In this document: positions 1 to 8,673 of the stretch, one piece after another
Layout of the letters: each line of letters starts with the position of its first letter
Numbering within the stretch: position 1 is the stretch's first letter
DNA from: Deltaproteobacteria bacterium
GTDB taxonomy: Bacteria; Desulfobacterota; Desulfuromonadia; Desulfuromonadales; JAAYDE01
DNA: 34,903 nt
Direction: 5' to 3'
Assembly: GCA_012729375.1 (NCBI GenBank)
Contig: JAAYDE010000021.1
Location: 1 to 34,903 of the forward strand
Program-made: the position numbers and the translations under genes
Notes under the pieces: generated by a model
Told to the model about the DNA's origin: nothing
Databases searched by the model: none
The model's input: only the letters and a program-made list of their open reading frames with translations

Positions 1-114
1 CCGCCACACCCGGCCGAACCAGCGGTCGTCTTTGACGCGAATATCCCACGGCCTGTAACCGTTGACGGCGATCCCGGCATATTCCAGTAGCTTCCGTACC
101 GATGAGGATTCCAT
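1..114 (-). CDS. cfa: Cyclopropane-fatty-acyl-phospholipid synthase, N-terminal fragment (runs off the window)
   Basis: The first 38 codons of a leftward gene are present; the rest lies beyond base 1. The translation MESSSVRKLLEYAGIAVNGY followed by RPWDIRVKDDRWFGRVWR matches the characteristic start of Cfa proteins (AGIxxNGxxPxDIRVxxxxFxxRV). The family transfers a methylene group from S-adenosylmethionine to double bonds of membrane phospholipid acyl chains. The ATG is preceded by a strong AAAGGAGG ribosome binding site about six bases upstream, which fixes the start. The catalytic SAM-binding domain is outside the window, so activity cannot be judged. It is divergent from the efflux operon. 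Confidence 0.8.
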   Translation of the reverse strand, partial: MESSSVRKLLEYAGIAVNGYRPWDIRVKDDRWFGRVWR

Positions 115-360
115 GATCGGCCTCCTTTGTTTCTGGTTGTTCTTTCCACTGCCGCTTCGAAAAAAGCATGGCAAACTCACGGTATTCGGTTGGCACTATT
201 TAATATTTTACCATTTCTCTCTGTGCTATCATTTTCCTTCATGGAATGACAGGGACCATGGGACTTGCGGCGCTCGACAATTCCGGCTCCCTTGCCGCTC
301 CTCAACAGACTCCGATTCCGCAGGAGAAAAACCGAGGCGGAGGACCATCAAGGCGGATTT
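115..360. promoter_or_regulatory. Divergent intergenic region between cfa and the efflux operon
   Basis: About 245 bases separate the divergent cfa and NodT-type genes. The stretch around 175-240 is clearly more AT-rich than its surroundings (for example the TTTAATATTTTACC run) and is the most likely place for the two promoters. I could not assign a convincing -35/-10 pair on either strand. The short open frames crossing it lack ribosome binding sites and family features. Confidence 0.4.
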
Positions 361-1818
361 ATGAACCCTTTCTCTCTTTCATTGCGGATCCTGATCTTGT
401 CAACCATGGCCATGACCCTTTCCGCCTGCCTCATGGTCGGCCCCGATTACCGGCCGCCGGCAACTGCGGAGCCCGCCGCTTGGCAGCACATCGAAAAGAG
501 CGCCGGCCCTCTGCTGAGCGCCGACGCAAGGGGTGACCTCAGCCGCTGGTGGCAAAACCTGGCGGATCCCCTTCTTACCGCGTTGGTCGAAGAAGCCCTG
601 GACACCAGCCCCGACCTGCGCAGCGCCCAGGCGCGCCTGCGCGAGGCCCGGGCACGTCGCGCCATAGCCGCCGCCGACCGCTTCCCCACGGTGACCGCCT
701 CCGGCTCGGGCCGCCGCAGCCGCTCGAGCAAGGAAACGGGTGGTGGCGACACCCGCGAATTTTATAGTGCCGGCTTCGACGCCAGCTGGGAACTGGATGT
801 TTTCGGCGGGGTGCGCCGCAGCCTCGAAGCCTCTACAGCGGATCTTGAATCCTCTAAAGCAAATCTGCAGGAAGCCCTCGTTTCCCTGGCCGCGGAAACG
901 GCCCTGAACTACATCGAGGTGCGCACCCTGCAGAACCGTTTAGCCATCGCCCGCGCCAACCTCGCCATCCAGTCGGAAACCCTCCAACTCACCGAGTGGC
1001 GCGCCCAGGCCGGCCTGGTCAGCAGCCAGGACGTGGAGCAGGCGCGCAGCAGCCGGGAGCAGACCAGGGCCCAGATTCCGGCACTGGAGGCCAACCTGAC
1101 GGAGGCTGAACACCGTCTGGATATTCTGCTGGGGAAAACCCCGGGGACACTCCATGAACGCCTCGCCCCCAGCGGCATCCTGCCGCCGCTGCCGGAGCGG
1201 ATCGCCGTCGGCATCCCCGCCGACACCCTGCGCCAGCGTCCGGACATAACCGCCGCGGAACGCCGCCTGGCGGCGGAAACGGCGCGTATCGGCGTCGCCG
1301 AGGCGGCACGCTATCCCTCCTTCAAGATCTCCGGCTCAATCGGCGTCGAGGCCCTGACCCTGAGCGCCCTTGACAACGGTGGCGCCGGCACCGCCGCCCT
1401 GCTCGGCAACATCACCTCCCCCATCTTCGACGCCGGCCGCCTGCGCAACCAGGTGAGGGTCCAGGAAGCGGTGCGCGACCAGGCGTTGGTGGCCTATGAA
1501 CAGACCGTTCTCAACGCTCTTCAGGAAGTGGAAAACGCCCTCGTCTCACTGCTCCGCAACGGCGAACGAAGCGAGGCGCTGGCCATCGCCACCGCCTCGG
1601 CGGAAAACGCGGCGGAACTGGCGCGGCAGCGGTATTCGGCCGGGCTGATCGATTTTCAGCCGGTACTCGACACCCAACGGAGCGTGCGCACCCTGGAAGA
1701 CGCCCTCGCCACCTCCCGCGCCGAAAGCGTGCTGGCTCTGATCCGTTTGTACAAGTCCCTCGGCGGCGGCTGGTCGCCCCCTCCGACAACAAGGAAAAGC
1801 CATGACCAAAACCAATAA
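361..1818 (+). CDS. NodT-family outer-membrane efflux lipoprotein (TolC-like)
   Basis: This is the outer-membrane channel of a tripartite efflux system. The open frame extends upstream to 265, but the ATG at 361 gives a proper lipoprotein signal peptide ending in the lipobox LSAC, followed by the typical VGPDYRPP mature N-terminus, and has AAGGCGG just upstream; 485 residues is normal for NodT/OprM proteins. Two repeated outer-membrane efflux domains are visible: the first spans roughly residues 65-250 with a long helical stretch rich in Ala, Glu and Arg, and the second roughly 275-475, including RPDITAAERRLAAETARIGVA and the FDAGRLRNQV region. Its last 17 bases overlap the adaptor gene, so the two are coupled. 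The exported substrate cannot be predicted. Confidence 0.9.
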   Translation: MNPFSLSLRILILSTMAMTLSACLMVGPDYRPPATAEPAAWQHIEKSAGPLLSADARGDLSRWWQNLADPLLTALVEEALDTSPDLRSAQARLREARARRAIAAADRFPTVTASGSGRRSRSSKETGGGDTREFYSAGFDASWELDVFGGVRRSLEASTADLESSKANLQEALVSLAAETALNYIEVRTLQNRLAIARANLAIQSETLQLTEWRAQAGLVSSQDVEQARSSREQTRAQIPALEANLTEAEHRLDILLGKTPGTLHERLAPSGILPPLPERIAVGIPADTLRQRPDITAAERRLAAETARIGVAEAARYPSFKISGSIGVEALTLSALDNGGAGTAALLGNITSPIFDAGRLRNQVRVQEAVRDQALVAYEQTVLNALQEVENALVSLLRNGERSEALAIATASAENAAELARQRYSAGLIDFQPVLDTQRSVRTLEDALATSRAESVLALIRLYKSLGGGWSPPPTTRKSHDQNQ

Positions 1819-3091
1819 CCCTGAAGAAAACCAGAACGCCGCCCTGAAGCAACTTCTCGATGCCGGTTCCGGACCACGCTTCAAATTCCGCTGGCTGTGG
1901 TTTGCCGCGGCACTGCTGATTGCCGCCGGCGCCGCTTTCTTCTTTTACCGCTCGAGCGAAAAGAAGGCCGGGCCCACTTTTAAAACAGAACCGGTAACGG
2001 TGGGCAATCTGGTGGTCAAGGTTTCGGCCACCGGCAACCTGCAACCGACCAATCAGGTCGAGGTGGGCAGTGAACTCTCAGGGATCATCGAACAGGTGCT
2101 AGTCGACGTCAACGATCAGGTCACCAAAGGACAGGTGCTGGCGCGCCTCGATATCTCCAAACTGCAGGATGCCGTGGCCAAGTCCCGGGCCAACCTGAGC
2201 GCCGCCGAAGCCAAGGTGGTGGAGGCCCGAGCCACAGCGGCCGAAGCGCGGTCGACCTTGAACCGCTACCGGGAAGTGGCCAGGCTGTCCGGGGGCAAGG
2301 TCCCCTCCAAAAACGAGATGGACATCGCCGAAGCGACCCTGAAGCGGGCCGAAGCGGCGGAGGCCAGCGCCCGCGCCAGCGTCACTCAGGCCCGGGCCAA
2401 CCTGCAGTCGGACGAAACCGACCTCGGCAAGGCCAGTATCCGCTCCCCCATTGATGGCGTGGTGCTCTCCCGCGAGGTCGATCCGGGGCAGACCGTGGCC
2501 GCATCCTTCCAGGCGCCGGTCCTCTTCCTGTTGGCTGAGGATCTGAAAAAAATGGAACTGCAGGTGGACGTGGACGAGGCCGACGTCGGCCAGGTGAAGG
2601 AGGGGCAAACCGCCACCTTCACCGTGGACGCCTGGCCGGGCCGCCGCTTTTCGGCGGTGATCACCAGAGTCAGCTTCGGTTCCCAGGAGAAGGATGGCGT
2701 CATCTCCTACCTGACCATCCTCAGCGTGGACAATGAGGATCTTTCCCTGCGGCCCGGCATGACCGGCACCGCCGAGATCACCACCCTGACCCGGGAAAAC
2801 GCCCTGCTGGTGCCCAACGCCGCCTTGCGCTTCTCCCCCCCGGAGGCCCAGGCCACCCAGAAAAAGTCAAGTCGCGGCGTTATGAGCGCTCTCATCCCGC
2901 GGCGCCCGCAGCAGCCCCGCAAGGCTTCCACGACGCCTAACGGTGCCGCGCCGCGCATCTGGGTGCTGCGCGACGGCCAACCGGTCGCCGTTGAGGTTAA
3001 AACCGGCGCCACCAATGGCCGGGTGACGGAGATCACCGGCGGAGCCGTCGAAGCCGACACAGAAGTGATTACCGAAACTCTGGGAGGATAG
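1802..3091 (+). CDS. MacA/HlyD-type periplasmic adaptor of an ABC efflux system
   Basis: A 429-residue membrane-fusion protein joining the inner-membrane ABC pump to the outer-membrane channel. There is a cytoplasmic N-tail of about 30 residues, one transmembrane helix (about 31-49, WLWFAAALLIAAGAAFFFY), a lipoyl-like half motif around 84-118 (VEVGSELSGIIEQVLVDVND), a helical hairpin about 119-210, the second lipoyl half (SIRSPIDGVVLSREVDPGQTV) and beta-barrel/membrane-proximal domains. The start has AAGGAAAAG upstream, inside the end of the NodT-type gene. Near residues 345-385 there is a Lys/Arg/Pro-rich insert between barrel strands that is longer than usual in MacA proteins. The next gene follows after three bases. 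Family assignment is firm; substrate is unknown. Confidence 0.9.
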   Translation: MTKTNNPEENQNAALKQLLDAGSGPRFKFRWLWFAAALLIAAGAAFFFYRSSEKKAGPTFKTEPVTVGNLVVKVSATGNLQPTNQVEVGSELSGIIEQVLVDVNDQVTKGQVLARLDISKLQDAVAKSRANLSAAEAKVVEARATAAEARSTLNRYREVARLSGGKVPSKNEMDIAEATLKRAEAAEASARASVTQARANLQSDETDLGKASIRSPIDGVVLSREVDPGQTVAASFQAPVLFLLAEDLKKMELQVDVDEADVGQVKEGQTATFTVDAWPGRRFSAVITRVSFGSQEKDGVISYLTILSVDNEDLSLRPGMTGTAEITTLTRENALLVPNAALRFSPPEAQATQKKSSRGVMSALIPRRPQQPRKASTTPNGAAPRIWVLRDGQPVAVEVKTGATNGRVTEITGGAVEADTEVITETLGG

Positions 3092-3094
3092 AGC

Positions 3095-3799
3095 ATGACC
3101 GAAACCCCCCTGATCCGCCTTTCCGCCCTCACCAAGGTTTACGGTTCCGGGCAGGCCGCTTTCCAGGCGCTGAAGGGCATCGACCTCACCATTCAGGCGG
3201 GGGAATTCGTCGCCATCATGGGACCCAGCGGTTCCGGCAAATCGACTACCATGAACATCCTCGGCTGCCTGGACACCCCCAGCAGCGGCAGCTACGAATT
3301 CATGGACATCCATGTGCAGAAGTTGTCGCGCAACCAGCGCGCCCTGCTTCGCCGCCATTTCCTCGGCTTCGTCTTTCAGGGCTTTAACCTGCTGGCCCGC
3401 ACCACCGCCCTGGAAAACGTCGAACTGCCGCTGATCTACCGCGGCGAAGATGCCGCCACCCGCCACGGGGCGGCCCGTGCCGCCCTGGAACAGGTGGGCC
3501 TCAAGGGATGGGAGCACCATACCCCGGCCGAGCTTTCCGGCGGACAGCAGCAGCGGGTCGCCATCGCCCGCGCCATCGTCACCCATCCCGCCGTGCTTCT
3601 GGCCGACGAACCCACCGGCAACCTCGACACCAAAACCAGTCAGGAAATCATGGAGCTGATTACCGCCTTTAACCGCGAAAAAGGCATTACCGTTCTGATG
3701 GTCACTCATGAGCCCGACATGGCGGCCTACGCCAGAAGAATCATCCGTTTCGTCGACGGCCACCTGGAGAGCGACAGCCGCAAAGAGGAGGCCGCCTGA
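3095..3799 (+). CDS. MacB-type ABC transporter ATP-binding protein
   Basis: A 234-residue ATPase of the LolD/MacB class that powers a mechanotransmission-type ABC exporter. Visible motifs are Walker [10 protein letters not shown] (43-51), Q-loop near FVFQGFNLL, signature LSGGQQQR (147-154), Walker [13 protein letters not shown] (167-178) and H-loop His205. In the E. coli MacB protein this domain is fused to the permease; here the two are separate polypeptides, a common arrangement in other bacteria. The stop overlaps the permease start by one base, so the products are made together. Best read as the motor of the adjacent MacA/NodT-type pump. Confidence 0.93.
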   Translation: MTETPLIRLSALTKVYGSGQAAFQALKGIDLTIQAGEFVAIMGPSGSGKSTTMNILGCLDTPSSGSYEFMDIHVQKLSRNQRALLRRHFLGFVFQGFNLLARTTALENVELPLIYRGEDAATRHGAARAALEQVGLKGWEHHTPAELSGGQQQRVAIARAIVTHPAVLLADEPTGNLDTKTSQEIMELITAFNREKGITVLMVTHEPDMAAYARRIIRFVDGHLESDSRKEEAA

Positions 3800-5001
3800 T
3801 GTTGTGGAACACGCTCCTGCTGGCGCTGCGCGCCATCCGCCGCAATCTGATGCGCTCCTTTCTCACCATCTTAGGCATCGTCATCGGCGTCGCCGCGGTC
3901 ATCACCATGGTCACCCTCGGCAACGGCGCCACCAAATCGGTCTCCGATCAGATCTCGAGCATGGGCAGCAACCTGCTGATGCTTATCCCTGGCCAGCGTT
4001 TCGGCCCCGGCGGCGGGGGCGCCCCCAACTTCAAGTTCACCGACGTCGAGGCCATCCGTAATCAGATCTCCGGAGCCGAATGGGTGGCGCCGGTGGTCAA
4101 CAAGGGGGCGACCGCGGTCTATCAGGCCAACAACTGGGCCACTGTGGTCACCGGCACCAACAACGACTACTTCCCCGCCGGCAACTGGGAACTGGCCGCC
4201 GGCCGCACTTTCAACGAAACCGAGGAACGGGCCGGTAAGGCGGTCTGCATCATCGGTGAAACGGTGCGCGAAAAGCTTTTCGGCGGACAAAGCCCGGTGG
4301 GCAGCGAGATCCGCATCAAACAATTTTCCTGCGAGGTGATCGGGCTGCTCAAGGGCAAGGGCCAGTCGGCCATGGGCTCCGACCAGGACGACACGGTGAT
4401 GATGCCGTTGCGCACCGTGCAGCGTCGCCTCAGCGGCAGCCAGGACATCAACCGGCTGACCGTGTCGGTAAGCAACAGCGCCTCCATCGACGGTGTAAAA
4501 AACCAGCTCACCCTGCTCATGCGTGAACGGCGCAACATCGGCGAAAGCGAGGATGACGACTTTCGCGTTATGGACACCCGGCAGATCGCCGAAACTCTCA
4601 CCAGCACCACCAAAATCCTCACCATGCTCCTCGGCGCGGTAGCGGCCGTGAGCCTGCTGGTGGGCGGAATCGGCATCATGAACATCATGCTCGTGTCGGT
4701 CACCGAGCGCACCCGCGAAATCGGCATTCGACTGGCCATAGGGGCTCTGGAGAGGGAGGTGCTCCTGCAGTTCCTCATCGAGGCGGTGGTGCTGTCGAGC
4801 ATCGGCGGTCTGATCGGCATTGTCCTGGCGACGGGAGCTTCCCTGTTTCTCGCCCGGCTGATGTCCGTCCCCTATCTTTTCGACCCCGGCATCAACCTTT
4901 TATCTTTTGTCTTCTCCGCCGCCATCGGGGTTCTTTTCGGTTTCTTTCCGGCCCGCCGGGCCGCCGGCCTCAACCCCATCGACGCCCTGCGCCACGAATA
5001 G
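3799..5001 (+). CDS. MacB-type ABC transporter permease (FtsX-like)
   Basis: A 400-residue permease with the MacB/FtsX layout: one N-terminal transmembrane helix (about 19-41, FLTILGIVIGVAAVITMVTLG), a large periplasmic MacB_PCD domain (about 45-250) and three C-terminal helices (about 270-300, 322-350 and 365-385). The conserved GGIGIMNIMLVSVTERTREI segment and the terminal FPARRAAGLNPIDALRHE are hallmark sequences of the family. It starts on the last base of the ATPase gene. It ends the four-gene efflux operon; I see no obvious intrinsic terminator in the 220 bases that follow. Members export peptides, macrolides or lipoproteins, but the substrate here cannot be read from sequence. Confidence 0.92.
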   Translation: MLWNTLLLALRAIRRNLMRSFLTILGIVIGVAAVITMVTLGNGATKSVSDQISSMGSNLLMLIPGQRFGPGGGGAPNFKFTDVEAIRNQISGAEWVAPVVNKGATAVYQANNWATVVTGTNNDYFPAGNWELAAGRTFNETEERAGKAVCIIGETVREKLFGGQSPVGSEIRIKQFSCEVIGLLKGKGQSAMGSDQDDTVMMPLRTVQRRLSGSQDINRLTVSVSNSASIDGVKNQLTLLMRERRNIGESEDDDFRVMDTRQIAETLTSTTKILTMLLGAVAAVSLLVGGIGIMNIMLVSVTERTREIGIRLAIGALEREVLLQFLIEAVVLSSIGGLIGIVLATGASLFLARLMSVPYLFDPGINLLSFVFSAAIGVLFGFFPARRAAGLNPIDALRHE

Positions 5002-5223
5002 CGGCACGAAACCTTCCCTATATCAAGCCGGACCACGCAAGCCCTTTTGTGACGGCGCTCGGAAACATACCGCCAGTTCCTTTCCCTGCCCCCGGAATGA
5101 ACCGTACCCCTTGGGCATCATACTGACACCATGGCAAAAATTCCTTTTTTGGAACCTGATTCTCCTTGACAAAAGGGGGGTGTCCGTTCAAGCTATTGCC
5201 CCGAAAATACTTGGAGATGAGTC

Positions 5224-5811
5224 ATGAAATTTATCAGTTCTCTTAAACTTTTATTGGCATGCCTGCTGCTGTTAACGACTCTGGCGGTTACTGCAGCGGC
5301 GGAAGGCCGCTGGTTTGTCAGCCTCTATGGCGGCGAGGTGGGGCACGGTTCCCTGGGAGACACCCTTACCGGAAACCTTGAATTCAAAGGTTCCCACCAC
5401 TTCATTGTCGGCGCCGTGGGCAAGGAGCTGTGGACGTGGCGGGATTTTATCCGCCTCGAGGCGGAAGGCCAGGTGGGCCAGCACTGGGGGGAAAAATCCC
5501 ACAACGAGTTCAACGCCGTCTTCGTGGTCCGCTGGCTGCCTTTTCCCTGGGACCGTTTCGTGGACACCAGTTTCGCCGTGGGAGAAGGACTGTCCTACGC
5601 CACCCGCACCCCGGCCATCGAGGAGGAGCAATATGACAATACCTCGAAATTTCTCAATTACCTGATGTTCGAGCTGGAGTTTACCAGTCCCAAACCCTCC
5701 CCTTGGAGCGGATTTTTCCGCATCCATCATCGTTCCGGTGTCAACGGCCTCTTCAACGATGTGCGCGGCGCTTCCAATGCCCTGGCCGTTGGCTTGAAAT
5801 ACACCTTCTGA
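5224..5811 (+). CDS. Small outer-membrane beta-barrel protein, PagL/acyloxyacyl-hydrolase-like
   Basis: A 195-residue protein with a signal peptide (cleavage likely after Ala26 in VTAAAEG) and alternating hydrophobic strands ending in the C-terminal aromatic KYTF typical of outer-membrane barrels. The segment FRIHHRSGVNGLF near residue 166 contains His169-x-Ser171, resembling the His-x-Ser pair of the lipid A 3-O-deacylase PagL. In Pseudomonas PagL a catalytic Glu lies 14 residues after that His; here the position is Ala, so deacylase activity is not assured. GGAG upstream of the ATG supports the start. It stands alone between the efflux operon and a strong terminator. The barrel call is solid; the enzymatic assignment is tentative. 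Confidence 0.6.
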   Translation: MKFISSLKLLLACLLLLTTLAVTAAAEGRWFVSLYGGEVGHGSLGDTLTGNLEFKGSHHFIVGAVGKELWTWRDFIRLEAEGQVGQHWGEKSHNEFNAVFVVRWLPFPWDRFVDTSFAVGEGLSYATRTPAIEEEQYDNTSKFLNYLMFELEFTSPKPSPWSGFFRIHHRSGVNGLFNDVRGASNALAVGLKYTF

Positions 5812-5847
5812 CCCTGTTTCCGGAAAACCCGGCACCTTTTATTTTTG

Positions 5848-5886
5848 ACCGCCGTTGGCGATTTCAACCGCAACGGCGGTTTTTTT
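5848..5886 (+). terminator. Rho-independent terminator after the barrel protein gene
   Basis: A perfect 10-bp stem (ACCGCCGTTG at 5848-5857 and CAACGGCGGT at 5871-5880) with a 13-base loop is followed by TTTTTT. It lies 37 bases after the stop codon and closes the single-gene unit. Confidence 0.9.
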
Positions 5887-5992
5887 GTGTGACGCTGCTC
5901 CCGCCTGACGCTATTATTGGTCTTGGATCGATTACCATTCGCGGCCCCATTACCCCCGGGGCCGACGCAACCGGCGAACTGGAGCCAGACCC

Positions 5993-8143
5993 ATGGATAA
6001 TCGCGGCAAGTTTTCTTCCGTTGCAACCAATCCTTGCGCAGCCGATGAGTCCGCAACCGGAGGGAACCATCCAGGGCTGGAAGAACTTCTTGAGGAGAAC
6101 ACGGATCTTTTGGCGGGCATCACCAGACCGGGAGACACCGCGATCCGCATCCGGCGCCGCAATTGCAACCGGTGGGTCCTGACCCTCGCCGCCGCCGACC
6201 AACGGGGACTGCTCTCTCTTGTCGCCGGGCTGCTGACCGCCTGGGGTGTCAGCATCGACGGGGGTCGCCTGACAACGCGCCGGGATCCGCCGGCACCGGC
6301 GGCAGGAAAAACCAACCCTGCTCCCCTGGCAAAGATTCTCGACATCTTCGAGGTGACAACCGGAAGGGAGGACCAGGATGAAGCTTTCTGGACTTCTTTC
6401 GCCGACGAGTTCAAGGGTCTGATCGCGAAAACCGCCGAAGGCGAACTGGACAGCGCCCGCCAGGGCATCATCGACCGCATTTGCGCCGTTATGAAGAATC
6501 GGCCGCGCCACGCCAAAACTTTGCTGCCGGTGTCGATCCGCTTCGATAACGACCTTTCCCCGCAGATGACCGCCCTCCACCTCCGCTCCGCAGACACCCC
6601 GGGGTTTCTTTTCTCCTTCGCCAACGCCTTGGCGATGCTTGAAATCCAAATCGAAGGCGCCGACATCCGCACCGTCGGGGAGGAGGTCCAGGACACCTTC
6701 TGGATTCAGGACATCCAGCGCCGCAAGATCACCGACCCGGAAAAGCTCCAGCAGATCCGCGCCGCCTGCGCCCTGATCAAACAGTTCACCCATCTGCTGC
6801 CCCAATCGGCCAACCCCGGCCTGGCTCTGCGCCAGTTCGGCGACCTGGTGAACCAAGTGCTCTTTCAGTCCGATTGGGTCCGCGATCTGGGCAGTATCCG
6901 CTCGCAACGGGTTCTCAACAACATCGCCGCCCTGATGGGGGTCAGCCGTTTTCTGTGGGAAGATTTTCTGCGCATGCAGTACGAGAATCTCTTCCCTATG
7001 ATCAGCGATCCGGCGGTCCTCGACACCTGTTCAACCCGTGAGGAACTGCAGAGGGATCTGCGGAAAGAACTGGCCGCCACCGACGATGAGGAAGAACAGG
7101 TAACGATCCTCAACAGTTTCAAGGATCGCCACATGTTCCGCATTGACCTCCAACACATCACCCATCATATCGGCGACAGCCGCTTTGCCACCGAACTAAG
7201 CGATCTGGCAGAGGTGGTGGTGGAAGAGATCGCCGCCCTTTGCTACAGCAACCTGGAAAAACGCTACGGGCAACCGCTGCGGGAGGACGGCCGCCCCTGC
7301 CGCTGGTCGGTGCTCGCCGTCGGCAAGTTCGGCGGGCGGGAGATGGGATTTGCCTCCGATATCGAACTCCTCTTCGTCTATGAAACCTGCGGGCAGAGCG
7401 CCAAGGAAAAAAGCATCGACAACGCTACCTTTTTCGAAAAGCTGGTGCGTCTCTTCCTGCGCAGCCTCAAGGCGCGACGGGAGGGGATTTTCCACATCGA
7501 CCTGCGCCTGCGCCCTCATGGCGAAAAAGGCTCCCTGGCCTCATCCCTGGACGCCTTCAAAAAATATTACGCCGACACAGGACCCGCCTTCCAGTTCGAA
7601 CGCATGGCCCTGGTTAAACTGCGTCCCGTGGCCGGTGACGCGGGTTTGGGGCAACGCATCATGGCCCTTCGCGACGCCTTCGTTTACAGCGGAAAGCCGT
7701 TGGACATCGCCAACATCCTTCACCTGCGCCGGCGTCAGAGGGAAGAAGCGGTCACCACCGCCACCACCAACGTCAAATTCGGCCGCGGCGGCCTGGTCGA
7801 TCTGGAATATTTCATCCAGGCCAAACAGATCGAGTACGGTGCAGCCGACCCCGCCCTGCGGATCACCCATACCATGACCGCCCTGGAGAAGCTCAGGGAA
7901 ACCGGGGTGATCAACCCAGAGCAAGCCGAGCAGATCCATCGCGCCTACCGCTGCCTGCGCCGTCTCATCGACGCCCTCCGGGTGGTGCGCGGCAGCGCCC
8001 GCGACCTCACCGTTCCCGCAACCGACTCGGCCGACTTCGACTATCTGGCCCGCCGCCTCGGCTATGAGAAAAACACGGAACTCGAAAAGGAGTTGCGATG
8101 GAGCATGGAACTGGGCGCGAAGTTGTGGGACGAACGTCCTTAG
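5993..8143 (+). CDS. ACT-ACT-GlnE-like nucleotidyltransferase domain protein
   Basis: A 716-residue protein of unusual make-up. Two ACT-like regions lie at about 58-97 (core ADQRGLLSLVAGLLTAWGVS) and 190-245 (ADTPGFLFSFANALAMLEIQ, then a GlnD-like DTFWIQD ending). A helical region follows (256-430), then a nucleotidyltransferase core like that of the glutamine synthetase adenylyltransferase GlnE: GKFGGREMGFASDIELLFVY, with Asp456 and Glu458 as metal ligands and Asp503 in HIDLRLRPHGEKGSLASSLD. The C-terminus (about 580-700) resembles the GlnD/GlnE helical domain (FGRGGLVDLEYFIQAKQIEY). Classical GlnE has two such transferase halves, about 950 residues and no ACT domain, so this is not ordinary GlnE. 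A regulatory nucleotidyl transfer role controlled by a small ligand is inferred; the target is unknown. Confidence 0.75.
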   Translation: MDNRGKFSSVATNPCAADESATGGNHPGLEELLEENTDLLAGITRPGDTAIRIRRRNCNRWVLTLAAADQRGLLSLVAGLLTAWGVSIDGGRLTTRRDPPAPAAGKTNPAPLAKILDIFEVTTGREDQDEAFWTSFADEFKGLIAKTAEGELDSARQGIIDRICAVMKNRPRHAKTLLPVSIRFDNDLSPQMTALHLRSADTPGFLFSFANALAMLEIQIEGADIRTVGEEVQDTFWIQDIQRRKITDPEKLQQIRAACALIKQFTHLLPQSANPGLALRQFGDLVNQVLFQSDWVRDLGSIRSQRVLNNIAALMGVSRFLWEDFLRMQYENLFPMISDPAVLDTCSTREELQRDLRKELAATDDEEEQVTILNSFKDRHMFRIDLQHITHHIGDSRFATELSDLAEVVVEEIAALCYSNLEKRYGQPLREDGRPCRWSVLAVGKFGGREMGFASDIELLFVYETCGQSAKEKSIDNATFFEKLVRLFLRSLKARREGIFHIDLRLRPHGEKGSLASSLDAFKKYYADTGPAFQFERMALVKLRPVAGDAGLGQRIMALRDAFVYSGKPLDIANILHLRRRQREEAVTTATTNVKFGRGGLVDLEYFIQAKQIEYGAADPALRITHTMTALEKLRETGVINPEQAEQIHRAYRCLRRLIDALRVVRGSARDLTVPATDSADFDYLARRLGYEKNTELEKELRWSMELGAKLWDERP

Positions 8144-8220
8144 GCACGGGAGATCGAAACTGCGTATTTCCGATATCCAGATTATAATTGAAATCGTAAA
8201 ACAGAAGGGAGGCTTGGATC

Positions 8221-8661
8221 ATGGACGGCTGTCCTCTCACTATCCGACCCGGTGTTGCCGCGGTTATTCTCAATTCGGAAAACGAGATTCTCCTTCACCT
8301 GCGACCGATCGGAGGCGGCTGGGCGCCCCCCAGCGGCTCCATGGAGCCGGGAGAAACGATCGTCGGCGCCCTCCAACGGGAACTGGTGGAGGAAACCGGT
8401 CTTGAGGTAAGGGTGGAAAACCTGGTGGCCGTCTATTCCGATCCGGCCATTCAGGTCGTTCACTACCCCGACGGACGCCATATTCATTTCGTGACCGCCC
8501 TGTTCCGCTGCCGGGTCAAAAAAGGGAACCTGAAAGGCTCCGCCGAAGGCGTGAAATGGGCCTGGTTTCCAGGCAACCGAATGCCGGAAAACCTCCTCCC
8601 CTATGCCCGGGTGTGGATTGCCGACGCGCTGACGGAAAACCCCCGGACTTTGGTGAAATAA
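8221..8661 (+). CDS. Nudix hydrolase
   Basis: A 146-residue protein with a complete Nudix box, GSMEPGETIVGALQRE followed by LVEETGL, fitting Gx5Ex7REUxEExGU. The family hydrolyses nucleoside diphosphates linked to another moiety; the box gives Mg2+ binding and catalysis, but the substrate cannot be inferred. The ATG at 8221 has AGGGAGG eight bases upstream. It sits 77 bases after the ACT/GlnE-like gene and just before the amino-acid transporter cassette. No functional link with those genes is shown by sequence. Confidence 0.9.
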   Translation: MDGCPLTIRPGVAAVILNSENEILLHLRPIGGGWAPPSGSMEPGETIVGALQRELVEETGLEVRVENLVAVYSDPAIQVVHYPDGRHIHFVTALFRCRVKKGNLKGSAEGVKWAWFPGNRMPENLLPYARVWIADALTENPRTLVK

Positions 8662-8673
8662 GTCAATGACCTT

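Noticed and set aside
62..364. 100-residue plus-strand frame between cfa and the efflux operon
   Set aside because: It overlaps the cfa start in antisense and the AT-rich promoter region; no ribosome binding site and no recognisable protein features.
4907..5227. 106-residue frame after the MacB-type permease
   Set aside because: It overlaps the end of the permease in another frame and shows no domain or ribosome binding site.
5942..5964. CGGCCCC/GGGGCCG hairpin before the ACT/GlnE-like gene as a second terminator
   Set aside because: It has no T-run and lies in the leader just before the start codon; GC-rich chance pairing is likely.
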